Shown in pieces: positions 54,515 through 64,000 of a DNA stretch of 64,000 nucleotides. The stretch is taken from NCBI GenBank assembly GCA_947396885.1, contig OX377202.1, positions 67,738,643 to 67,802,642 on the forward strand, in the 5' to 3' direction. Every line of letters begins with the position of its first letter. Positions within the stretch are counted from its first letter, which is position 1. The notes below the pieces were generated by a model. That model was not told the DNA's origin. It worked only from the letters and a program-made list of their open reading frames with translations, and did not search any database. The stretch is from Heligmosomoides polygyrus polygyrus. Lineage: Eukaryota > Nematoda > Chromadorea > Rhabditida > Heligmosomidae. The position numbers were made by a program, and so were the translations under genes.

Positions 54515-54618
54515 ATGTGTCCATGAAGAGAACGTGAAGGCATCAAACTACTTTAGATTGTTAACGAAGCCCTGTCCATAGACATACGCTCTGTCTCATG
54601 CATAACTATGACAAATAT

Positions 54619-56813
54619 CTTCTTCTTCTCAGCGTTTATCCCGCATCGTAGCGGGGTCCGCTATTCTGGTTTTATGACGCTACCTTTCCCGATCCAGCGC
54701 CAGATCAGGGTGAACACCAGTAGTCTTCAAGTCTGCATGTAACGTATCTAACCAGCGCTGTTCGAGCGCCCTCTAGGCCGCTTTCCTATTACCTCGAAAC
54801 TAAGGCCTATCTTGCGGTCGCTGTCTTCTTCTCCATGCAGAACGTGACCGTACCATCGCAAGCGAGCTTCGAGCATCTTGTCCGCTATCGGCGCGACACC
54901 GAACTTCTGCCGAATAGCATCATTTCGGATGCGGTCCAGGCGCATAACTCCTGCCATCCAGCCAGCATTTTCGTTTCCATTACGCTGAGGCGACTTTCTA
55001 TTTCCTTTGTCGCAGGTCAACACTCAGCTCCGTACATCGCTACCGGCCGGACGATGGCTCTATATATTTTCGACTTCAAGCGCTCCGGTATCTTCCCATC
55101 GCAGAGCACGCCACTCAAGGAGCGCCACTTGGACCAAGCTGCACTCACGCGTGAATTCACTTCGACCAGCAGTTTGCCGTCAGACGCGACTGCTGATCCC
55201 AGGTACTTAAAAACCGAAGTGCGTGGGAGCTCAATGTCGTTAACCTTGATGGAGCTGGACTCAGTAACGTCCGTCGTTAGATATTCGGTCATCTTCACGT
55301 TCACTCTGAGTCCATACTGCTCCAAGGGATCATACCGAGCTTGCACCTCGCTCGAGTTCATCTTTATCTTCGCTAGCGAGCATTACGTCATCAGCATAAA
55401 GCAACGTCTGAGGAACGGGCTTCTGAAGATCTCGTGTGATGGCATCCATGACTACAGCAAAGAGGGGTGAGGAAAGCGCAGAACCCTGGTGCGCCCCAAC
55501 AGAGATGGGAAACTCCATCGAGGTTCCAGCTGCAGCTTGAACTAGACTCTTTGGACAAGAGTAGAGAATTCGCACCCACTCTATGAGCTCTTCGGGAACT
55601 CTGTGATGTCGCAAGGCGTACCATATCACTTCACGCGGTATGCGATCGAAGGCTTCCAAGTCGAGGAAGGCGATATGCACTGGCTTCTGTTTCTCGCGAT
55701 GCTTCTCTATCAGCAGGCGGGCGGCATCATGGCATCAACGGTGCCACAGCCAGCTACGAAGCCGCACTGATTGCTGGAAAGCTGGACGATGTCACGAATT
55801 CGTCCGTCGACAATTCGCTCAAAGATCTTCATGCTGTGCGAAAGCAAACGAATTGGACGGTAGCTGGAGTAGTCTGCAGGAATGCCCTTCTTCTTCCAAA
55901 TCGGAATCGTCGTGCTTTGGCGCCAACGCTCAGGCACCTTCTTCTCTGCTACAACTTGGTTAAACAATTTCGTCAATCACTCAGCAGGGTACCAAAACTT
56001 CGACTTCCACAGTTCTGCTGCCACGTCGTCGGGCCCCCGTCGCTTTGTCTGGCCTCATCTTCTTCACCGCCGCTTCAGTCTCCTCCACGGTAATATTCTG
56101 GACGGGCCGTGGGTTGGAGCCGTTGAGGGGATAAATGGATGAGAAAAATCTACTCTAGAGATTTCCTCACAGTAATCGCGCCACCGCTTCAATGCCTTCT
56201 TGCGGTCCATGAGAAGATGGCCGTCCTCATCATTGATGCCGAAAAACATTTCAGTGTCCTCGGTCTGCCGATGGCGATTCTTGGCAAGTCGATACAGATA
56301 ACGCTTACCATTGCGCGATTCGAGCTTCTGGTTGACATCTCCATAATGAGTGGCTTTTGCAACAGCCACGGCCTTCTTTGCAGCTTTTTCGCTTCTTGGT
56401 GCTTCCGCCAATTATAGGCTGTGTTTTGGAGAGAAACACGTGATAGAGCGTCTTCTTCTCTCGAACTTTGACTTTCACGTCATCTGTCCACAGCCATGCC
56501 TGCTTGTCGACCTTCCGTCGCTCAGGCTTCGTAATGACGAGTTCCGACTGTGCAGCTTGACGTATCGCGTCGGTCGCCTTCTTCCAAGCTTCGTCGACAG
56601 TCGTGACTGCCGCAACCGCACGTGAGAAATCACAGCTGCTTCCTTCTCTCTCATTCGCCACCACATGATTCTTGGTGTACCGCATCGCTCGACCTGCTTC
56701 AGCCTTGGAGGGGCGATCTTCGAAGTACAGACCAGCGGTCGATGCTGTAGGGCGACCGTCTCATACGGCACGACCTTCGCGTCTGAAACGAGGCGCGAAT
56801 GTCGTGCCGTAAC
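54619..56813 (-). mobile_element. RTE-clade LINE, copy E, with perfect 18-bp TSD
   Basis: CATAACTATGACAAATAT occurs at 54601-54618 and 56814-56831. Between them lies a 2.2-kb 5'-truncated RTE on the minus strand ending in a short GAAGAA tail. It is the same insertion event as copy D and shares its 5' fold-back. Confidence 0.93.
54625..56690 (-). pseudogene. RTE reverse transcriptase, copy E
   Basis: 55976-55710 holds VPERWRQSTTIPIWKKKGIP and YRPIRLLSHSMKIFERIVDG. 55680-55330 holds motif A with one codon lost (FLDLEAFDRIPREVIWY), motif B (GAHQGSALSSPLFAVVMDAI) and motif C (LLYADDVMLASE), all open. 55361-55017 continues with SVFKYLGSAVASDGK and RAIVRPVAMYGAEC, and 55023-54748 holds RLDRIRNDAIRQKFGVAPIA. 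It has fewer lesions than copy D, mainly shifts near 55710, 55340 and 55020. Confidence 0.85.
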
Positions 56814-56877
56814 CATAACTATGACAAATATGTGAGAGGAATAACGATTACTAAACGTAGGCTAGATGTTGTATACA

Positions 56878-57050
56878 ACAAAAATGTGTATCCTGATGTT
56901 GCAAGATCCTTTGTTGGGATTAAAGCTCTCGCGTGAAGCGGGACTCGAACCCGTACTCCCCGACTTGCCGGCAGGAAGTGAGCCCACTCGACTATCAGCG
57001 CTGGTAAACTGCGCGCTACATCCGAGATATGCTCATTGCAAATGGCTAAT
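56878..57050 (-). mobile_element. tRNA-derived SINE-like repeat (family T), copy 3
   Basis: Counterpart of the repeat at 30796-30968 in the other segment copy. The A-box TAGTCGAGTGG and B-box GGTTCGAGTCC are intact on the minus strand. Confidence 0.7.
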
Positions 57051-58617
57051 CGTTAGAATTAATGCCGTTCGAATTTTCGCGCGCTTGCTACAGTATCTCC
57101 ATATCTCCACATCACCCAAGTCGGAACTCGTTTCTGACATTGAGCGGGCAAACCTATATACGCCTCCTGCATAGGTTAAAACCGCTTCCGTCGCTGAGTT
57201 CAGGAACGGATCATAGCAAAACCTTTACCAGAGCAACAGTTTTCAAGATGAGAGTATTCCCAGGTCGAAAAAGCGCTTCTTTGTACCCCACTAACTTATG
57301 GTCCGTGGCAAGCCTATCCTACTCTTGACTGGGCTATTCAATTTGGCCTTTCATAAGGACTAAACTTGATCTCAGGATGCTCTGAATGCACCAACACAGA
57401 ATAAGGCTTGCGTGCGGATGAGTGTGAAAAGGCATGAACAATATAAGACTGGAATCATTTACTTCACATAGGAACTTACGTTAGACATTAGATATGTCAA
57501 ACTCATATCAAATAAAAGTCTTATTAATGTTTGACGAGCAGTGCATAGAAACAAGAACAAATGTCAATCACAAGAAAAAACAAAAAATGACTAAAAATCA
57601 TGCAATAGATGTGTCCACGCAGTAAATCTCTTGAGATCAAGTAGAACACACAGAACACTCAGAAGATGAATCTTATAAGGACCGCGGAGTAGCACTGTTA
57701 CTCGCTCATGATCCGCGATAAGAGAATTTCAAAACCACACACATAGCGCTCAAAGAGAACATTGTAGCCGGCCAATTCGCGAAATTACAATGGTCTAGAC
57801 TTTGGCGTAGAAAACGTCATCTCATAGATTCCATCGTAATTTTAGCGTCTGGTATATATTTCAGTTGATCTAATCTCCACTTACAAGGAAGGCCATAGGA
57901 GGAAATTGCAAATCCCTTCAAATATCTAAAAAAAACTTCATGTCATAAAAATAAGTGTAAACTATTCCACATCCCTCTATATAATACACATCAAATCACC
58001 AATTCCATTACCAGCGTTCAGAGGGCATCCGTACTTAAATGTCTTGATGTAGTCTAGCATTTCTCTCCAATTCAATAACATGCTGCTCTACTATACTCAG
58101 TGAGAAGTTCTCCGTCGTGAATTCGTTGTTTTCATTACCTGAGGAGAACAATAAAATTATCACGATCTCCATGGAACGACTCTGAGTGATCCAAGAGAAT
58201 AGAGCGGAACAAATGTAGGTTATGGTTTCAACACCACAACATTGCATTTCCAGCTTTCAACTAGAAACTACTGTAGCTCTCACAATTGGGTATCTTGACT
58301 CATGTATATAGGTGTAGTATGAAAAACTGCAAAAGGAAACTTGTACGGAATGAAAAGTTTAGTCTTGTTCTAAAAAAGCATTCTCAAAAGCTAGAACATT
58401 GTCTGATCTCTTATCAACCAATTGAGAGTAGCATCTACAGTGAATTTAAAAAATTCAAAATCTCCGTTTTATCTGCTAGGCGAGCAATCCTTCATCGTTC
58501 ACAATTCTTTGTGAAAGAACTCACTATCTTCGAAAGTTGGTGGTTTCTTCACGCTATAGCACCAATGCATTACAAAGAAGTTAATCACCTTCTTCATTAA
58601 ATTAGGTCTTAATGTAC

Positions 58618-59780
58618 CTGATAAAGTGGGACGCACGAGCTATCCGGCTTTGCGCTATTCCTTACCATTTCGCTACGAGGAATAAGCTCCTCCGTTTGCT
58701 ATGCTTCCAGAGTTTTAGCTACCACTTGTAGCTGATTCACAACGTTTTCCAGCTTTGCTTCTGCTTCTGAGCTGTCAGATTTGGGAAATGAAGCTGCTCT
58801 AGCTTCTATGATGGCAATCATCTGAAAACCATAAGTGTTTGCGACAACTTTCTTACCCTATTTTCGAGCTTACTCTTTTTATAGAGTGCAGTTTTTGATA
58901 TCGTATCTCCAGTCCTCCATGCGCTCCATTTGTGGACGCCTCGGCATCTTGCAATATGGGCGTCTTAGCATCCTGCATTCTGAACGTTTTGGAATCGAGC
59001 TCTTTAATTGGTCCCCTCGCCAACTCTTCTGGTTCCGTTCCTCGCACTATCTTGTATTTCATTACAGCGGCGTGGGCCACAGCTAAACCTGGGACGGTCG
59101 TCAAGGCAAGCACACATGTAAGAATAAGCACACACATTGCAATTTGGGCAATGCGAATTTTTCTAAGTAGTCATGATTAATGATTCGAATACTTTTGGTG
59201 GGTACATCGCTAACCTGAAGGTTGCTGCTGCAGTCTCTTTTCCACGACACGGCGAGAGATTGTGCGGCACTACTATAAACTTTCCATTTGTTTGGATACG
59301 CTTTCATTACCAGGTCACAATTCCACTTAAACATCTCTAGGCCTGATCTGTCCCGTTTGCGTTTCCTTGATACGGAACGCACATCGAAAAAAAAACGGCT
59401 GCGTTCCTGAAGTACATCTCTTTAATGTAATTGTCGTATTTTCGTAGCCTCACTTCGATAATTTCCTTACCTTGGTTTCTACAGCATCAGCCAACACTTT
59501 TACTGCTTCTATCAGTAAGTCCCCAAATCCATCTAGTTTGAATTTCCGTTGCGTTGCAAGAATTCTTCCTTCATTCTTAGATGAAATCGTTCACTTATAA
59601 TTGTAGTGTCATGGACGGCTCCCTCATTGGCGAACGACGCCTCCCAGGTCTGTGTCCGAGCTGATGTAGCTACAAATTATATTGTGGCTCGTACACTAAT
59701 AAAGATAGAAATCCAACCTAAATAGTTCTTCTCCATGTAATCAACGCGTATGCTGTCGCATTTCTCATACTCTACTAATC
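58618..59780 (-). pseudogene. MULE transposase relic with SWIM zinc finger, copy 2
   Basis: The same exon order as 34409-35560. Here the second exon is open from a TTCAG acceptor: GAACGC... gives ERSRFFFDVRSVSRKRKRD, MFKWNCDLVMKAYPNKWKVY and SSAAQSLAVSWKRDCSSNLQ, without the two losses of copy 1. The SWIM-type cysteines (CPNCNVCAYSYMCACLDD) are kept with synonymous changes. The last exon has CAA where copy 1 has the TAA stop, but has its own TAG at 58699-58701 where copy 1 has TCG. A frame break after the SWIM cysteines is shared, so decay began before the duplication. Confidence 0.6.
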
Positions 59781-60059
59781 GCGAAATGTTGAAAAACAGT
59801 TTTCAACAACGAGCAGAACTAGGCGAAGAATCGAATACACACTAGTACTCGTTACGGTAATCACAAACCAAGGAGCCGGAGGAGGAAAAAATGATTAGAT
59901 CATTCGCGAAATTCCAAAAAGCAGCCGCACGCTCCAGTATCCCGCCAACCTGCACATCAACCCGCAGTTCAAACGGCAGTAGGCGATCAGTTATGTGCAA
60001 CATCCTATGACAAATGTGTGGGGAATAACGAGTACCAAACGTAGTAGACGTAGTAAATA

Positions 60060-60232
60060 ACAAAAATGTGTAACCAGATGTTGCAAGATTCCTTGTTGCG
60101 ATTAAAACTCTCTCGCGAAGCTGGACTTGAACCCGTGCTCCCTGCATTGCCGGCAGGAAATGAGCCCACTCGACTAACAACGCTTGTAAACTGCGCGCCA
60201 CATCCGAGATCTCTTCTTGCAAATGGCTTATC
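60060..60232 (-). mobile_element. tRNA-derived SINE-like repeat (family T), copy 4
   Basis: Counterpart of 35847-36018. It retains the A-box and the GGTTCAAGTCC B-box variant on the minus strand. Confidence 0.7.
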
Positions 60233-61309
60233 AGCCCTCTCCCATCATTTGGGAGTGTTGAGTGCGATCAAATACCGTTGCTGCTGTAATCCTGTTTAAA
60301 AATCAGAGGATGCAGGCACAAGTCCCGTGTGGCACGAGAGTTCTGATCACAACAATACTTCCTGGTAGACCTCTATACAGATGCTCTAAGCTCTAACAAA
60401 TGTGTACGGCATTGTTTTGAATAGTTCGAGTGTCACCCGTATCTCCTCTTTCTCCGGATAGAGGAAATCTAGCAAGACGGTAGCAGCGAACGACTACTTG
60501 TTTAGTCTTCCACCGTGCTCTTTCAAGTATTGCTGACTATGAACAATCTTATGGGCCGCGCACGCGTGATAAACTTTGATATGCATCCAATACATTGTTG
60601 CACTAGTATCAGGAAGGCAACATAATGGTGGGTCTGATCACAAACGCAGTCAGCATACATACATAGATCGTACATCCATAAATATACATATGTACATAGA
60701 TCGTCAAAGCCCGCCTTCATTTTCCGCGTGGGAATGGAATTACGCCTGTGGGCGTTATAACGGTAGTGATTTGAACGCAGAGTTTCTCTCAGAACGTGGT
60801 TATGATTGGTGTGTCGTTGTATCCAGCGCCTCTTACCCGTAGTTGGTTTGTATTGGACTAGAGGTAAACTGGCCGGTTCCCGAAAAATCTTATCAGTCAT
60901 ATCGGGAGTCTCGTTTTATCCTGAGGCGTTATGATGGGATGAACTGCATTAATTTAACTTCAGAAGACAATCCTCGAGTCTACCCTCGAGGTCATCCCAA
61001 TTTCCTGAAGACATCAAAAACAGGGCAATTTTCAGCAAGCATCAAGAAAATTTTATACCCGTTCTGCACCATTTACCCTTACCAAAAAAAAAAACGTTTC
61101 CATCACACATCTTTGAACATCCGTAAGCAGCATTCCTACAAGAGTACAGCTGGCTGAGTCATAAACTTCATATGTAATGCGTTGCACTCCTGCTCATTTG
61201 ACTGCTGCAGGCGATCGTTTTGTTACCTCCTTAAGGGAATTCCTAGTACTTCTGTCACAGCATTCCTAGCGCTTCTGCCACTCGACGTCACCGCGACGAA
61301 AATGAATTT

Positions 61310-62540
61310 TTGAAGTTGTATAGAAATCCTTACGGAAACTTAACTCATAGTTATTGCCTTAAAGGTTTTCTGATTCATTCAATAAGGTGATTCATCCAGC
61401 CGAGTGTGATGCATAAATAATATCTTCTCATAAAGGGTCCCTATTTTAAATCAGTTTCTCTAAGCCTAAATTGGCTGTTACCGAGGACATAAGCTGTTAC
61501 AACGATGTTCACTATTTTGATTTTTATTAATATTTTTAACTATCATTTAAAACTAAATTGCTCGCGCATTTTTCAATGGTGATGAAATAACTGCGAGCGT
61601 GGACAGCAACGCCACGGTAGTCTACCGGTCTGTGTTGCCTCTTTCTCCTATATGTTGCTGTGTAATTCGGTGCACCAAATCCGCGATTGTCTTAGGCCAT
61701 TGCAAGCCAATAATTGGTGAAATTATCGTAGACAATCTGTTGTGCACTACTGCATGGCGGTTCTTTTTCCAGGCCTCTTTCCTCACAACCTCTGACGGTT
61801 CCATGTCCCGAGGGTTGCTCTCACAATCAGTCTATTGATGCCTGTCACCACCACACTAAACTTGTAGTCGACCATGAAGGAGTCGTTCTTTGGATTCAAC
61901 CAATTGCGCAAGCTTTCCTTACCTGGGTGGTGGCGACTTCACCAGCAAGGTTGAAGGAGAAAAGTTACTGCCCTTCCTGAGCTACTGACCTGTTTTCGAT
62001 TCACTGCAATTGTATTTTTTTGATTGGACTGGGCTATCAGAACAGCAACCGTTCGTTTAGAAGATAATAGAAAACAGTAAAGACGACGGGTTCATTTTAA
62101 AAAAGGGAAGCTTTGTCATGCTAAGCAAAGAACTCAAAAATAATTAAAGAATCATTTATTGTCAAAGCTAAGATTGATCACAGTGTTGAAAGACGCGTCT
62201 AGCAAACGTTTAAAAACTTTGGAATTACCAAAGAGTTATAGCCGCAAAGAACTCCCTGATTTCCTGAGCGCCTAGACCCCTTCCTGTGCTTTTTTTAGAA
62301 CTACCTTTTAATCTAAAATTGTGACTCCATCACCACGTTGTTGTTGGTTCTCCATATTTACGATTACTGAAAATGAACAACTTGGTTATTTGCCAGCAAA
62401 GCTGCTTTAAGTGTAGTGCCTATAGGTACGTTGTATTACTCTATGTTGTGAGCAGCACTGCCGTCTGTATGAATCTAGTCATTTTCTATGCAAGTTTCGA
62501 TTGTGAAACAGAGGAAAACAATGCAATCACCTGATACCGT
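61310..62540. other. Intergenic; one tRNA-like repeat remnant
   Basis: 61450-61515 (TCAGTTTCTCTAAGCCTAAA, TTGGCTGTTACCGAGG) matches the first half of the 116-bp insertion at 17753-17868, with substitutions. The rest shows short opposing frames at 61599-61838 that I cannot assign. Confidence 0.55.
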
Positions 62541-62544
62541 TGTA

Positions 62545-63123
62545 TTAGGAGATTTTGGAGCGCAAACTACAGTACGATGCTGTTGTTAGAAGTGCGCACT
62601 GGAGCTGGAGCAATACAGCAAGAACATGCTCTGAAAATACTCTCCGAGCAGAAACCACGAGTATAAAGCAGATGAACGCAAAACTAAAGAGAACCATAAC
62701 TAGATAGCGTTCAATTAATCGGTTCTCATAATCAGCGAGCCGGGATAGCAATAAAGTGCAGTGAAGGTCATTACCAGCTCCAAGTTGGTAGCAGAGCTCC
62801 TGTCGTATTTCTTTACCGCCAAACTCAACAAATGCAATCCTGATCATTTTCCTAACAAGGGGTGCTTTGCGAAACTTCTTAAATTTAAACGTGAAGCAAG
62901 TTACCCTTAGGACTTCTGTATTGAATAGCGCGATAAGCAGGTCAACGACCGCTTTTGACCCGGTATTCAGTTGGACCGTTCCAAAGCGGCCTTTTCGAAT
63001 AACTTCTTTAGAATTCAAGTACTTGTGGAAGCAGACATATTTTAACACAGCAGCTTGAGCTCTATCTCTTGGCATATAAATCTCAGTAGAGTTGAACAGT
63101 GCATATAGGCCCGACAGAATCAA
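62545..63123 (-). CDS. Unrecognised 192-codon frame with C-terminal hydrophobic segment
   Basis: The frame starts MILSGLYALFNSTEIYMPRD and contains YVCFHKYLNSKEVIRKGRFG, DLLIALFNTEVLRVTC, FVEFGGKEIRQELCYQLGAG and a likely membrane segment YLVMVLFSFAFICFILVV. An inverted partner at 39270-39415 (+) covers the first 60 codons. Differences there fall largely at third positions (TTC/TTT, AAG/AAA, CGA/CGT, GGA/GGT), plus an in-frame 6-nt gap, a 1-nt loss and stops. That pattern suggests the sequence was once under protein-level selection. It belongs to the element whose copies lie at 37.2-39.4 and 62.9-64.0 kb. Function unknown. Confidence 0.45.
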   Translation of the reverse strand: MILSGLYALFNSTEIYMPRDRAQAAVLKYVCFHKYLNSKEVIRKGRFGTVQLNTGSKAVVDLLIALFNTEVLRVTCFTFKFKKFRKAPLVRKMIRIAFVEFGGKEIRQELCYQLGAGNDLHCTLLLSRLADYENRLIERYLVMVLFSFAFICFILVVSARRVFSEHVLAVLLQLQCALLTTASYCSLRSKIS

Positions 63124-64000
63124 TCGAGTGGACGCAACAGCCTGTAGAGCGAGCGTTTGAAGAGTTTTATCGGAACTGCATAGCCGTCCTAATTAGGAAT
63201 TGCTCTAAAGGCCCGCACACTTCTCAGCAACGCCGCGGCCCTATCCTTAACCATAGGGCAGGGACGCAGAGCTCGCCGCGGCGGCGTCCTTGCCCTATCC
63301 TTAACCACGGCGGCGAGCGACGTTGCAGAAGAAATGTGTGGGGCATTAAGACCGCCCAGCTTGTATTTGGAGTGCACCGTGAACAACGCATACAGAATCG
63401 AACCTATCAATCGAGTGGGTGCGACAAATCGCAAATTGCACGCGCGGGCGTGTTCGGAGCGCAATAAGATTGAACCGTCGGCGGCGGCTCGTGGCAGTAG
63501 GCAGTAGAAAGGTTTAATAATCTGCAAATGCACACCGTTGTTGTAGCTTTCTTTCAGGCGAAACTGTAGCGGTGTGAAAATGCAGGTTAGCTTTGTGTGA
63601 CACGATTTTTTCCAACTTCTGTCGACCACTGTGGGAAGACGCAATGAGCTGACGGCATACGAATGCATAGGCAAGCACACTAGTTAAGATACTTGACGAT
63701 GAAATGCCTGGAAATCTTCAGCTGCCTAATGTGCATTAGTCCCAGCTCCCATTTTCGAGTTGCGGAGGGCAGCGGTCGGTGAAGTTTCTTCCGCTCTTAC
63801 TCGCCCACATTTCGGTTTTTGACACTCGAGATGGCACCATTTTGTTCAGCTCGGGAAGTTCTATCGAACGGTGTCACAGTCATTCAATTTCAGAAAACCG
63901 TTTTTTCGGCAATTTCCCATCGAGGACGTGGGCGCCCTTGGCCGAGCCTGCGCGGATAATGACGTCATCGAAAATCGGTTTTTTTTCGAAAATGACCAAA
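62930..64000 (-). mobile_element. Unclassified element, copy 2 (runs off the window)
   Basis: Inverted match to 37190-39420. It lacks the nested family-2 MITE, so its sequence CTAATGTGCATTAGTC at about 63727-63742 is the empty site. It contains the family-1 MITE instead. The match continues to the last base of the window. Confidence 0.7.
63209..63346. mobile_element. Palindromic MITE, family 1, copy 2 (138 bp)
   Basis: The interior matches 3143-3285 in opposite orientation (CCTTAACCATAGGGCAGGGAC, GAGCTCGCCG). It is flanked by TAA at 63206-63208 and 63347-63349. The partner element at about 39180 shows the pre-insertion sequence (CCTTGAGCAATTCC), which confirms the boundaries to within a base. 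Confidence 0.85.

Larger units (their letters stand above)
53022..61309 (+). repeat. Segmental duplication, copy 2
   Basis: Direct copy of 26427-37081. It lacks the 1.9-kb transposon and replaces about 560 bp with two adjacent palindromes (53968-54074). It keeps the RTE insertion with a perfect 18-bp target duplication. Lesions in shared relics differ from those of copy 1. Confidence 0.9.

Overview
This window is repeat-dense eukaryotic DNA, most likely from a nematode and plausibly a strongylid (hookworm-type) parasite. The evidence is a mix of RTE-clade LINEs, Tc1/mariner elements, a Ty3/gypsy relic, a Penelope-type GIY-YIG domain, a MULE transposase relic, and candidate short GT-AG introns of about 50 bp ending in TTTCAG. 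The species assignment is inference. There are no operons, rRNA genes, convincing functional tRNA genes or CRISPR arrays. Two runs of exactly 200 N (6494-6693 and 52419-52618) are scaffold gaps.

Layout. 0.5-1.3 kb: a three-unit diverged tandem repeat. 2.2-3.0 kb: a decayed mariner. 3.1-3.3 kb: a palindromic MITE. 3.9-8.6 kb: three copies of a tRNA-headed SINE around a decayed RTE element and a GIY-YIG endonuclease relic. 9.6-13.6 kb: an RTE element whose endonuclease is split by a 713-bp transposon carrying 113-bp tandem repeats. 16.4-20.7 kb: a dead Ty3/gypsy retrotransposon. 21.3-24.4 kb: the best-preserved RTE element, with an intact 451-residue RT frame. 24.6-25.6 kb: a near-complete mariner-type palindrome inserted in a Penelope-like RT fragment.

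26.4-37.1 kb and 53.0-61.3 kb are two direct copies of one segment. Each carries the same 5'-truncated RTE insertion, two tRNA-derived SINE-like repeats and a MULE transposase relic with a SWIM zinc finger. Copy 1 additionally holds a 1.9-kb transposon with long inverted repeats, each containing tRNA-type promoter boxes. 37-39 kb and 62.9-64 kb form an inverted pair of another element, with nested palindromic MITEs. 39.4-42.0 kb is the stretch with the fewest recognisable transposons and holds the best candidate host gene, a Lys/Arg-rich protein with two 39-nt exons. 42-48 kb is a long-inverted-repeat element split by a Tc1 transposon that itself contains a MITE, a pyrimidine-rich block and a 238-bp higher-order tandem array. 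48.3-50.5 kb is another inverted-repeat element enclosing a 117-codon open frame and a second copy of the 113-bp-repeat transposon.

Almost every coding sequence is a transposon protein with stops and frameshifts. The information in the window lies mainly in nested insertions, target-site duplications (TSDs), filled and empty site pairs, and lesions that differ between duplicate copies.
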